NCBI GenBank assembly: GCA_900316565.1
Contig: ONDK01000021.1
Span: forward strand, 1-34,538
Direction of reading: 5' to 3'
Origin: an uncultured Prevotella sp.
GTDB taxonomy: Bacteria; Bacteroidota; Bacteroidia; Bacteroidales; Bacteroidaceae
DNA length: 34,538 nucleotides
A program made the position numbers and the translations under genes. Positions 1-9,341 of the stretch are shown piece after piece (position 1 is the stretch's first letter; every line of letters starts with the position of its first letter). Below the pieces are notes generated by a model, which was not told where the DNA came from, did no database searches, and saw only the letters and a list, made by a program, of their open reading frames with translations.

Positions 1-581
1 GGACCAAAAGATAACGTTCGTAAACGTCCTTTCTGAGCCAAAGACCTTAGGATATGCATATCCTGCTGCCTTGAAGACTCAATTCCATCGATGTCTGATC
101 TGCCGACCATTTTTGATAATACGGCATCTCATTGGCAAAATTAGGAAATATTCCTTAAAGTCGCAACAGATAAGCGGACTTTTTTTTAGAAAAAATGCTG
201 TTACCGTTAACAACAGGCTAAATAAACTCACACTATCCATTCTTTAAGCATGTGGAAAATTGATAGTGTGAGATATCACGACATCTTATAGGAATAGACT
301 GTAAAAGGATAGAAAGGCATGGTGTTATTGCTGGGAGCAAGTCCCACATTATCTACTTTTTTGTTGTGTCGCAAATATGTTGCAAATAAGCCATAAACAA
401 ACGCATATCAAAGGCATAAGAACCAAGAACCCTATAAACGCAAAATGCGTGCAACTCATTGAGCTGCACGCATTTGCATGTTGTTTATTGTCGTTTTTCC
501 TGGCGGCATTACTTGGCTCCGCCGAGTAACCGTCGTCGCTCAGCAGTGGCAAGCGAGCTTGCCACTGCCTTCGCTCCTTGG
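1..581. other. Gene-free left end, with inverted repeats
   Basis: I see no credible gene here; the short frames in it run through strong hairpins. It holds an 11-bp inverted repeat (CTCACACTATC at 227-237 with GATAGTGTGAG at 262-272). A weak stem at 157-182 is followed by a T run and could end a transcript entering from the left. Two larger hairpins (443-475 and 525-586) lie at the dnaK 3' end and are listed separately. Confidence 0.6.
443..475 (-). terminator. Probable dnaK terminator hairpin
   Basis: AAATGCGTGCA (443-453) pairs perfectly with TGCACGCATTT (465-475), and the loop contributes a further CTCA/TGAG pairing. Read on the minus strand, downstream of dnaK, the stem is followed by TTGCGTTTATAGG, a modest T-rich tail. 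It lies about 105 bp after the dnaK stop. Confidence 0.5.

Positions 582-586
<5 letters not shown>
525..586 (-). other. Hairpin covering the dnaK stop codon
   Basis: A 12-bp perfect stem (GCAGTGGCAAGC at 543-554, GCTTGCCACTGC at 557-568, 2-nt loop) sits inside an outer AGTAACC/GGTTACT pairing (525-531 with 580-586). The outer arm includes the dnaK stop codon (582-584). There is no T run right after it, so it may protect the mRNA 3' end or help termination together with the hairpin at 443-475. Confidence 0.5.
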
Positions 587-2516
<1,930 letters not shown>

Positions 2517-2628
2517 AATTCTTATTTTTTATTTTTTTATTTTTATTCTGTTTGTCATTGCTTCAGTCCCCTGCAGTGGGAACCTTAGCGGAGGAGCCGT
2601 TTTCCAGGCTCTTCTGCCGCATTAATAA

Positions 2629-2643
2629 CAAACGGTGTGCCAA
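2629..2643 (-). promoter_or_regulatory. Possible sigma-54-like dnaK promoter
   Basis: The minus strand reads TTGGCAC-ACCGT-TTGTT. This matches the sigma-54 -24/-12 layout (TGGCAC, 5 nt, TTGC) with correct GG-to-G spacing, but has GT where GC is expected at -12. It lies about 113 bp upstream of the dnaK start. No TAnnTTTG box was noticed between it and the gene. Assignment to RpoN is an inference. Confidence 0.4.
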
Positions 2644-2650
2644 CAGGACA

Positions 2651-2682
2651 TGACAGTGGCGCATGACTGACAAAGTGGCGCA
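2651..2682 (-). repeat. Direct repeats upstream of the dnaK promoter
   Basis: On the plus strand TGACAGTGGCGCA (2651-2663) is followed 17 nt later by TGACAAAGTGGCGCA (2668-2682), which is the same sequence with a 2-nt insertion. They lie just upstream of the proposed dnaK promoter, so they could be activator or repressor sites. Confidence 0.5.
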
Positions 2683-3119
2683 ACGAATTGTCCTGCCTTA
2701 TACATTATATTATATATGGCAGTGCGGTGGCATGACATAACTGCCGTTGGGGAGGCAGTGAGATAGGAGGCAATTGTAGCAAGGTAGTGCGTGCCGGCGG
2801 AATAGGTCGTATGGTCGTTTGCTGATGGTTATAATCTTACCTATCCATACCCTGCAATAGTCTAACAGGAGGCTTCCGTCCAATGTACAGTCGCTGTGGA
2901 CATGGAAGATGTAAAATAATTTGGCGATTTTTTAACTTCATATTTCGATTATTCTCAACGGCGACTGATTACGGTGTCAAATACGCGAAATTCGGACGTT
3001 TTGTATTATGTTTATAGTCAGATACTTAGTTGAAGAATGACTTTTGATATCTCGAAAAGAGGCAATTTTGGCCTTAAAAGTAAGGCTTACTTGCGTTGTA
3101 AGTGTAGTACTTTTGCGAG

Positions 3120-3160
3120 GTAAAACCTATGCTTTTACCTTGTAAAACCTATGCTTTTAC
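3120..3160. repeat. Two copies of a 19-bp palindromic unit, 22-bp period
   Basis: GTAAAACCTATGCTTTTAC occurs identically at 3120-3138 and 3142-3160. Each copy is an inverted repeat (GTAAAA...TTTTAC). Small hairpins lie just before it: GCCTT/AAGGC (3071-3086) and CTTAC/GTAAG (3086-3102). Confidence 0.85.
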
Positions 3161-3477
3161 AAATCACCCCGATTTTTCCTCCCAAATCACCATTATTTTC
3201 TTGCCGTTTAAGAGATTTCAACTTCTAGATTGATTGATTTTTATGACATGATTTTGTAATAAAAAGTCAAAGACAGCTTGTCGAAGCTCGGCACGATACC
3301 GACAAGAACTGTTCTATATCTCGGATGGAAGACTTCGTAAATTTGCACTTACTAATTGATCCCGCTCTTTGAGGATAACATCTTTTTGTGCGAAAAAAGT
3401 TTGGGATGTTAAACTGTTGATGGTCAGTGATGTATACTGCTGGATGAAAAATGTTGATAAAAAAAGTTATCAAAAAG

Positions 3478-3509
3478 TTTGGAGGGGAAGAAAAAAGTCT
3501 GTACCTTTG
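3478..3509 (+). promoter_or_regulatory. Promoter of tRNA-Val
   Basis: TTTG (3478-3481), 20 nt, TAccTTTG (3502-3509): a full match to the Bacteroidetes -33/-7 promoter, ending 20 nt before the mature tRNA. Confidence 0.8.
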
Positions 3510-3529
3510 CACTCGCTTACAAGAAGTAA

Positions 3530-3604
3530 GGGCGTTTAGCTCAGTTGGTTTAGAGCATCTGCCTTACAAGCAGAGGGTCGGCGGTTCGAATCCGTCAACG
3601 CCCA
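3530..3604 (+). tRNA. tRNA-Val (anticodon UAC)
   Basis: The 75-nt sequence folds as a full cloverleaf. The acceptor stem is GGGCGTT/AACGCCC with discriminator A at 3604, and the D arm is GCTC/GAGC. The anticodon stem TCTGC/GCAGA holds the loop CTTACAA, which gives anticodon TAC and reads valine GUA codons. The T arm GGCGG/CCGTC encloses TTCGAAT. No CCA is encoded. It has its own promoter and a terminator directly after it, so it appears to be a single-gene transcript. Confidence 0.97.
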
Positions 3605-3616
3605 CTTTGGGGTGTT

Positions 3617-3653
3617 TCCCCCGTGGTTCTTCGGGATTGCGGGGGATTTTTTT
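3617..3653 (+). terminator. Rho-independent terminator after tRNA-Val
   Basis: TCCCCC (3617-3622) pairs with GGGGGA (3641-3646), extended by one G-C pair, and is followed by an eight-T run. It begins 13 nt after the tRNA. Confidence 0.85.
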
Positions 3654-3728
3654 TGTTTTTTTACTTTTCGAGTCTTCTTTTTTTGAAAGATTATTATATG
3701 TGATATGTATTTTCTCACAGAAAATCTG

Positions 3729-3736
3729 TAATTTTG
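3729..3736 (+). promoter_or_regulatory. -7 element upstream of purB
   Basis: TAatTTTG lies 36 nt before the purB start. No good TTTG was found at the expected -33 distance, so only the -7 half is supported. Confidence 0.5.
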
Positions 3737-3771
3737 CAGTCTAATTTTAAGTTTATTGTTATAACAGCATT

Positions 3772-5118
3772 ATGAGTCTCGATACACTTACAGCCGTCTC
3801 ACCTATCGATGGCCGTTATAGAAGTAAAACAGAAAAGCTTGCCAATTACTTTTCAGAATATGCCCTTATCAGATACCGTGTGCGTGTGGAGATAGAGTAT
3901 TTCATCACTCTCTGTGAGCTTCCCTTGCCACAGCTTGCCGATTTCGACCACAGTATCTTTGACCGCCTCCGTGATATCTACCGCAATTTCAGTGAGCAGG
4001 ATGCTGCCCGCGTGAAGGAGATAGAGAAGACCACGAACCACGATGTCAAGGCCGTGGAATATTTTATCAAGGAGGAGTTTGACAAGATTGGCGGTCTGGA
4101 CCGTTATAAGGAGTTTGTTCACTTCGGTCTGACCTCTCAGGATATCAACAACACCAGTTTCCCGCTCATGCTTAAGGACGCCATCCATGACGTCTATTAT
4201 CCTATGGTTCAGGAACTCATCGACCAGCTGCAGGCATACGCTGAGGAGTGGAAGGATGTTCCGATGCTTGCCAAGACCCACGGCCAGCCGGCCTCACCGA
4301 CACGTTTGGGTAAGGAGATAGAAGTCTTCGTTTACCGTCTCACCGAACAGCTCAACTCGCTTAAGGCTTGCAAGTTTACCGCTAAGTTCGGTGGTGCCAC
4401 CGGCAACTACAACGCCCACCACGTGGCTTATCCCGACTACGACTGGAAGGCCTTTGGCGATAAGTTCGTCAGCGAGAAACTCGGTCTGCAGCGTGAGCAG
4501 TGGACCACACAGATAAGCAACTATGACCACCTGGGCAGTATCTTCGATGCTGTCCGCCGCATAAACACCATCATCATCGATCTCGACCGCGACTTCTGGA
4601 TGTATATCTCCATGGAGTATTTCAAGCAGAAAATTAAGGCTGGAGAGGTTGGCTCGAGTGCTATGCCTCATAAGGTGAACCCTATAGACTTCGAGAACAG
4701 CGAGGGTAACCTCGGCCTGTCGAATGCCATCCTGCAGTTCCTCGCCGCCAAGTTGCCAGTGAGCCGCCTGCAGCGCGACCTCACCGACTCTACGGTGCTG
4801 AGAAACGTCGGTGTGCCTCTCGGCCATAGCGTCATCGCCATACAGAGCACGCTGAAGGGTCTGCGCAAGCTTATCCTCAACCAGGACAAGATTAACGAGG
4901 ACCTTGACAACACATGGGCTGTCGTGGCAGAGGCTCTGCAGACCATCCTTCGCCGTGAGGAGTATCCTCATGCCTACGAGACGCTGAAAGGCCTGACACG
5001 TACCAACCAGAAGATTACCGAGGCGACTATTCACGACTTCATCAAGACACTTGATGTCAGCGACGCGGTGAAGGCAGAGATGATGGCCGTTACACCACAT
5101 AACTACACCGGCATGTAA
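3772..5118 (+). CDS. purB: Adenylosuccinate lyase
   Basis: This cytoplasmic enzyme releases fumarate at two steps of purine synthesis: SAICAR to AICAR, and adenylosuccinate to AMP. The protein has 448 residues. It belongs to the fumarase/aspartase superfamily, shown by the signature loop GSSAMPHKVNPIDFENSEGN near residue 294, which carries the mobile catalytic serine. KTHGQPASPTRLGKE is the conserved histidine segment in the middle, and VHFGLTSQDINNTS precedes it. The 448-aa length and the FENSEGNLGLSNA variant fit the E. coli-type PurB. The gene appears to be a single unit, started by a TAatTTTG box 36 nt upstream. The next enzyme of the pathway, AICAR formyltransferase, is encoded about 15 kb away at 18934. 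Confidence 0.97.
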   Translation: MSLDTLTAVSPIDGRYRSKTEKLANYFSEYALIRYRVRVEIEYFITLCELPLPQLADFDHSIFDRLRDIYRNFSEQDAARVKEIEKTTNHDVKAVEYFIKEEFDKIGGLDRYKEFVHFGLTSQDINNTSFPLMLKDAIHDVYYPMVQELIDQLQAYAEEWKDVPMLAKTHGQPASPTRLGKEIEVFVYRLTEQLNSLKACKFTAKFGGATGNYNAHHVAYPDYDWKAFGDKFVSEKLGLQREQWTTQISNYDHLGSIFDAVRRINTIIIDLDRDFWMYISMEYFKQKIKAGEVGSSAMPHKVNPIDFENSEGNLGLSNAILQFLAAKLPVSRLQRDLTDSTVLRNVGVPLGHSVIAIQSTLKGLRKLILNQDKINEDLDNTWAVVAEALQTILRREEYPHAYETLKGLTRTNQKITEATIHDFIKTLDVSDAVKAEMMAVTPHNYTGM

Positions 5119-5486
5119 GCCGGTGGTGCGAAAGGAAATGGTATGAGAAGGAGAGGACTGACAAGCCTCGAAGACAAGGCAGAATAATTATTTCACATTA
5201 TTATATTATTTATAGATAAGCTTCGGAAGTCAATTAACCGTGTGCAGGGTGCGGCCCTCGTGGCCGTCCGTAACCATAAAAATATTTTTTGGATTGATAA
5301 AGAATAAATCACATAAGTAACAGACGGGCATGATGACCGCACATTGCAGGCGGATACAAACTTCCGAGATTTAAAAACAAATATAAACAGAATATTCATT
5401 TAAACATTAAAGACACTTCAACACTTCACAAGTAAACTAATGGAACGGCCGTGAGGCTATAGTATTAACACAAAGAAAATCAAATT
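5119..5486 (+). other. Non-coding region and likely long leader of the RluB-like gene
   Basis: No gene was found. A 7-bp hairpin straddles the purB stop (CACCGGC/GCCGGTG, 5106-5125). Further on, TCGGAAGT (5223-5230) can pair with ACTTCCGA (5360-5367), enclosing a CGGCC/GGCCG hairpin (5252-5266). No clean -33/-7 promoter is visible. TATTTTTTG at 5283-5291 is one base off in spacing. Confidence 0.4.
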
Positions 5487-6953
5487 ATGACAGAAGAAAC
5501 AGAGAACAAAGAGGGGTTGTCTTCAGAGCAGAAAGACACTAACCGTGAGGGCTATACAGCCGGACAATCGAGCAATTATCATCGCGATAGCCGGACTGGT
5601 CGTCCGCAGCGTCCGCGTATCCGCGTGCCACGCTCATATACCAGTGAACGTCCGACGGCATCACGCCCGTCTGGTGAGGGCGGCTTCCGTCCTGAAGGTT
5701 TTGGAGCCGGTCTGCAGGGCAGCAGTGATGCCGCTACAGAGAGACCGAGAAGCTATCAGAGCCGTGGCGGTTACCAGAGCCGTGGTGGCTACCAGAACCG
5801 CGGTGGCTATCAGCGTCAGGGAGGTTATAACAATAATCGTAACGGTGGCTATCGTCCACGTTACAACAACAATACCAATGGCGAGGGTGGTGACAACGCC
5901 GAGAACAGCGAGAACACCTCTTACCAGAGCCGTGGCGGCTATCAGCGTCAGGGCGGTTACCAGCGTCAGGGTGGCTATCAGCAGCGCCAGGGCGGTTACC
6001 AGCGCCAGGGTGGTTATCAGCATCGCCAGGGCGGTTATCAGAACCGTGGCGGCTACCAGCAGGGTGGCGGATACCAGCGTCAGGGTGGCTATCAGCAGCG
6101 CCAGGGCGGTTACCAGAACCGTGGCGGCTACCAGCAGGGCGGCTATCGCCGTCAGCATAGTGGCGACTATGATCCGAACGCAAAGTATTCGCTTAAGAAG
6201 CGCATAGAATATAAGGAGGAGAATGTAGACCCGAACGAGCCGCTCCGCCTTAATAAGTACCTTGCCAATGCAGGTGTATGCTCACGTCGTGAGGCTGATG
6301 AGTACATCCAGAAAGGTGCTGTGAAGGTCAATGGTGAGGTCGTTACCGAGCTTGGTACAAAGGTGCTGCGTTCTGACGTGGTGCTCTTCAACGATCAGCC
6401 TGTAACCCTGGAGAAGAAGGTCTACGTACTGCTCAACAAGCCGAAGGACTATGTCACCACAAGTGATGATCCTCAGAACCGTAAGACCGTCATGGACCTC
6501 GTCAAGGGTGCTTGTCCGGAGCGTATCTATCCTGTGGGCCGTCTCGACAGAAACACCACCGGTGTGCTCCTGCTGACCAATGACGGCGACCTGGCTTCGA
6601 AGCTTACACATCCGAAGTTCCTGAAGAAGAAGGTCTACCACGTATACCTCGATAAGCCGGTGTCGGCCAATGACCTTCAGAAGATTTCCGACGGTATAGA
6701 ACTTGAGGACGGTGAGGTCAAGGCAGACGCTATCGACTATCCGGATCCTGAGGACCAGCGTCAGGTGGGCATTGAGATACATAGCGGAAAGAACCGTATC
6801 GTCCGCCGTATCTTCGAGAGCCTCGGCTATCGTGTGGTGAAACTGGACCGTGTTCAGTTTGCCGGTCTGACGAAGAAGAACGTCCGTCGTGGCGACTGGC
6901 GCTTCCTCACTGAGAAGGAAGTGGAGATGCTGCGTATGGGTGCATTCGAATAA
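5487..6953 (+). CDS. RluB/RsuA-type pseudouridine synthase with RGG/GGYQ-rich N-terminus
   Basis: This enzyme should convert uridine to pseudouridine in ribosomal RNA. Of its 488 residues, the C-terminal half is the usual enzyme. It has an S4 RNA-binding domain (about 250-300, RLNKYLANAGVCSRREADEYI) and then the catalytic domain with VGRLDRNTTGVLLLTNDG, where D354 is the predicted catalytic aspartate, and GKNRIVRRIFESLGY near the end. The first 230 residues are unusual: low complexity, rich in G, R, Q and Y, with many GGYQ repeats linked by SR, NR, RQ or QRQ. This resembles eukaryotic RGG-box RNA-binding segments and is probably disordered. Family members without it are about 240-300 residues. 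It is RluB-like, but RsuA/RluE/RluF specificity cannot be excluded. Confidence 0.9.
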   Translation: MTEETENKEGLSSEQKDTNREGYTAGQSSNYHRDSRTGRPQRPRIRVPRSYTSERPTASRPSGEGGFRPEGFGAGLQGSSDAATERPRSYQSRGGYQSRGGYQNRGGYQRQGGYNNNRNGGYRPRYNNNTNGEGGDNAENSENTSYQSRGGYQRQGGYQRQGGYQQRQGGYQRQGGYQHRQGGYQNRGGYQQGGGYQRQGGYQQRQGGYQNRGGYQQGGYRRQHSGDYDPNAKYSLKKRIEYKEENVDPNEPLRLNKYLANAGVCSRREADEYIQKGAVKVNGEVVTELGTKVLRSDVVLFNDQPVTLEKKVYVLLNKPKDYVTTSDDPQNRKTVMDLVKGACPERIYPVGRLDRNTTGVLLLTNDGDLASKLTHPKFLKKKVYHVYLDKPVSANDLQKISDGIELEDGEVKADAIDYPDPEDQRQVGIEIHSGKNRIVRRIFESLGYRVVKLDRVQFAGLTKKNVRRGDWRFLTEKEVEMLRMGAFE

Positions 6954-6963
6954 GAGAGCCCCT

Positions 6964-6994
6964 AAGCCTTCCTCTTGGGAGGGCTTTTCGGTTT
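6964..6994 (+). terminator. Terminator after the RluB-like gene
   Basis: AAGCCTTCC (6964-6972) pairs with GGAGGGCTT (6978-6986) through 9 bp including G-U pairs. A short T-rich tail follows. It starts 10 bp after the stop codon. Confidence 0.7.
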
Positions 6995-7036
6995 CAAGGT
7001 TAAACATTAAATTTATATACATATTATAATAATACG

Positions 7037-7090
7037 GTCCGGGGCGCATGTGCGACATGACGACCGGACTTCCTCTCCCTCGTGGGGAGA
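7037..7090 (+). promoter_or_regulatory. Structured leader of asnS
   Basis: GTCCGG (7037-7042) pairs with CCGGAC (7064-7069) around an inner CATGT/ACATG hairpin (7047-7059). A second hairpin, TCTCCC/GGGAGA (7074-7090), ends 14 nt before the preferred start codon. No -33/-7 promoter was identified upstream. A regulatory role is inferred from the folding alone. Confidence 0.35.
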
Positions 7091-7104
7091 TTTTGCAGAG
7101 GCTT

Positions 7105-8496
7105 ATGAAACGTACTAAGGTCGTCGATGCCCTCAAGAGCACCGACTTTGGAAAAGATATAGTAGTGAAAGGCTGGGTGCGTTCGCACCGCAGCAGCAAG
7201 GCTGTTGACTTCATCGCTCTCAATGACGGCTCTACAATCAAGAACGTGCAGGTCGTCGTCAGTCCGGAGACTATGGATGCCGAAGAGCTGAAGAGCATTA
7301 CCACCGGTGCCTGCATAGGTGTTGAGGGTACACTTGTGGAGAGTCAGGGAAAAGGACAGGCTGTGGAGGTCCAGGCTAAGAAGATTGTTATCTATGGTCT
7401 GTGTCCTAACGACTATCCTATGCAGAAGAAAGGACAGAGCTTCGAGTATATGCGTCAGTATGCTCACATGCGTCTGCGTACCAACACCTTCGGTGCTGTC
7501 TTCCGCATCCGTCATAATATGGCCATCGCCATCCACAAGTACTTCCACGACCATGGCTTCTACTACTTCAATACGCCTCTGATTACAGCCAGTGACGCTG
7601 AGGGTGCCGGTGAGATGTTCCAGGTTACGACACTGGACCTCGACCGTGTGGCCAAGAGTGGTGAGGTGGACTACTCAAAGGATTTCTTCGGCAAGAAGAC
7701 AAACCTCACCGTCTCCGGTCAGCTGGAGGGTGAGCTTGGCGCCACTGCCCTGGGTGCTATCTACACCTTCGGTCCTACGTTCCGTGCAGAGAACTCCAAC
7801 ACGCCGCGCCATCTCGCTGAGTTCTGGATGATTGAGCCGGAGATAGCGTTCATGGACAAGGAGGAACTCATGGACCTGGAGGAGGACTTCATCAAGTACT
7901 GTGTGCGCTGGGCACTGGAGAACTGCAAGGATGACCTTGAGTTCCTCAATAAGATGATTGACAAGACACTGCTCGACACTCTCAACTCCGTTGTCAAGGA
8001 GGACTTCGTGCGCCTTCCTTACACTGAGGGAATAAAGATTCTGGAGCAGGCCGTGAAGGATGGTCATAAGTTTGAGAACCCTATCACAGGATGGGGCATG
8101 GACCTCAACAGTGAGCATGAGCGCTTCCTGGTGGAGCACCACTTCAAGCGTCCGGTTATAATGACCGACTATCCGAGTGAGATTAAGGCCTTCTATATGA
8201 AGAAGAACCCGGACGGAAAGACCATGCAGGGTACTGACGTGCTCTTCCCGCGTATCGGTGAGATTATCGGTGGCTCTGTCCGTGAGGAGAACTATCAGAA
8301 GTTGCTCGACGAGATAGAGAAGCGCCATATGAAAGAGAGTACCTACTCGTGGTATCTAGACACGCGTAAGTATGGCTCCTGTCCTCATGCCGGCTTCGGC
8401 CTGGGCTTTGAGCGCCTTATCCTCTTCGTTACCGGTATGCAGAATATCCGTGACGTCATCCCGTTCCCACGTACACCGAAGAACGCGGAGTTCTAA
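7105..8496 (+). CDS. asnS: Asparagine--tRNA ligase
   Basis: This cytoplasmic class II aminoacyl-tRNA synthetase charges tRNA-Asn. From the ATG at 7105 the protein has 463 residues, like the E. coli enzyme (466). The frame stays open to an ATG at 7048, but the extra 19 residues ([18 protein letters not shown]) look unlike the family and fall in a hairpin-rich leader, so 7105 is preferred. The OB-fold anticodon-binding domain comes first ([23 protein letters not shown]). The class II core follows, with motif 2 [21 protein letters not shown] and motif 3 [15 protein letters not shown]. The FWMIEPE form separates AsnRS from AspRS. A strong bidirectional terminator follows the gene. Confidence 0.95.
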   Translation: MKRTKVVDALKSTDFGKDIVVKGWVRSHRSSKAVDFIALNDGSTIKNVQVVVSPETMDAEELKSITTGACIGVEGTLVESQGKGQAVEVQAKKIVIYGLCPNDYPMQKKGQSFEYMRQYAHMRLRTNTFGAVFRIRHNMAIAIHKYFHDHGFYYFNTPLITASDAEGAGEMFQVTTLDLDRVAKSGEVDYSKDFFGKKTNLTVSGQLEGELGATALGAIYTFGPTFRAENSNTPRHLAEFWMIEPEIAFMDKEELMDLEEDFIKYCVRWALENCKDDLEFLNKMIDKTLLDTLNSVVKEDFVRLPYTEGIKILEQAVKDGHKFENPITGWGMDLNSEHERFLVEHHFKRPVIMTDYPSEIKAFYMKKNPDGKTMQGTDVLFPRIGEIIGGSVREENYQKLLDEIEKRHMKESTYSWYLDTRKYGSCPHAGFGLGFERLILFVTGMQNIRDVIPFPRTPKNAEF

Positions 8497-8505
8497 AACG
8501 GCAAA

Positions 8506-8559
8506 GCACCGGAACGTTATGTCGGCGTGAAAAGATGCTGATATGAAACATTCCGGTGC
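8506..8559. repeat. 9-bp inverted repeat downstream of asnS
   Basis: GCACCGGAA (8506-8514) and TTCCGGTGC (8551-8559) are perfect inverted copies with a 36-nt spacer, starting 9 bp after the asnS stop. There is no T run; it may assist termination or mRNA stability together with the hairpin at 8586. Confidence 0.6.
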
Positions 8560-8585
8560 GTGTGATTACAAACAGATTAATTGGC

Positions 8586-8635
8586 ACGTCTATTTCCTTC
8601 CTGTCATCAGTGGAAGGGAATAGACGTTTTATTTG
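8586..8635. terminator. Bidirectional terminator between asnS and the lolD-like gene
   Basis: The two 16-nt arms (8586-8601 and 8612-8627) pair completely, with one G-U pair. On the plus strand the stem is followed by TTTTATTTG. The stem begins 8 bp from the stop of the convergent minus-strand gene, so it can serve both. Confidence 0.9.
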
Positions 8636-9313
8636 TCAGACCGTCTCCTCGTTGGCACTGCCATCGACGATCTGTCCGTCCTTAAGATGTATGGTGCGGT
8701 CGGTGATGGAGGCCAAGCTCTCGTCGTGGGTGACGATGACGAAGGTTTGTCCGAACTTGTCTCTGAGGTCGAAGAACAGCTGGTGGAGCTCAGCCTTGTT
8801 CTTTGAGTCCAGTGAGCCTGACGGCTCATCGGCGAGGATAACCGCAGGGTTGTTGACAAGGGCACGGGCTACGGCAACCCGTTGTTTCTCACCACCCGAC
8901 AACTCGTTTGGCTTATGGTTCGCACGGTCGGCGAGTCCCATGAACTCCAGCAGCTCTTCCGCACGCTGGCGTGCTTCGGAGGTCTTCCTCCCTGCGATGA
9001 ATGCCGGTATCATCACGTTCTCTATGGCTGTGAACTCCGGCAGGAGCTGGTGGAACTGGAAGACAAATCCGATGTGCTTGTTGCGGAAGTCGCTTAACTT
9101 ACTTGTCGAGAGGTTACCCACGTCGATGCCATCGACGACGACAGTGCCTTCGTCAGACTTGTCGAGAGTGCCGATTATCTGCAACAGTGTCGTCTTTCCA
9201 GCCCCTGATGGTCCTACGATGCTTACGACCTCTCCTTTGTCGATATGGAGGTCTATGCCTTTTAATACTTGCAGAGAGCCGAAGCTCTTCGTAATGTTCT
9301 TTACGTCAATCAT
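8636..9313 (-). CDS. LolD-type ABC transporter ATP-binding protein
   Basis: This is the cytoplasmic ATPase of an inner-membrane ABC transporter. Among 225 residues are Walker A GPSGAGKT (34-41), the Q loop [18 protein letters not shown], the signature [15 protein letters not shown], Walker [14 protein letters not shown] and the switch histidine VTHD. The [11 protein letters not shown] stretch and short length put it in the LolD/MacB (o228) group, whose partners release lipoproteins or export substrates using FtsX-like permeases. No permease gene is next to it, so the partner must be elsewhere. It starts 28 bp after the antiporter gene and probably shares its transcript. Lipoprotein release is the most likely role, from family similarity only. 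Confidence 0.85.
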   Translation of the reverse strand: MIDVKNITKSFGSLQVLKGIDLHIDKGEVVSIVGPSGAGKTTLLQIIGTLDKSDEGTVVVDGIDVGNLSTSKLSDFRNKHIGFVFQFHQLLPEFTAIENVMIPAFIAGRKTSEARQRAEELLEFMGLADRANHKPNELSGGEKQRVAVARALVNNPAVILADEPSGSLDSKNKAELHQLFFDLRDKFGQTFVIVTHDESLASITDRTIHLKDGQIVDGSANEETV

Positions 9314-9341
9314 ATATTATTAATGTAGTTTCGTGCTGATG

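Larger units (their letters stand above)
2517..3529. other. 1-kb non-coding region between dnaK and tRNA-Val
   Basis: No credible gene was found. The dnaK-proximal part holds the proposed dnaK promoter and direct repeats (2629-2682). Around 3070-3160 there are small hairpins and two copies of a 19-bp unit. A lone TAaaTTTG motif at 3338-3345 has no good -33 partner. The right end contains the tRNA promoter. Confidence 0.6.

Noticed and set aside
349-552. Minus-strand 67-residue frame with a hydrophobic stretch
   Set aside because: It runs through the two strong hairpins downstream of dnaK and has no promoter; composition looks accidental.
3267-3512. Minus-strand 81-residue frame
   Set aside because: It covers the tRNA-Val promoter and has no recognisable features.
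5661-6158. Long minus-strand frame rich in A, L, T and V opposite the RGG region
   Set aside because: It is a by-product of the repeated GGYQ codons on the other strand, not a gene.
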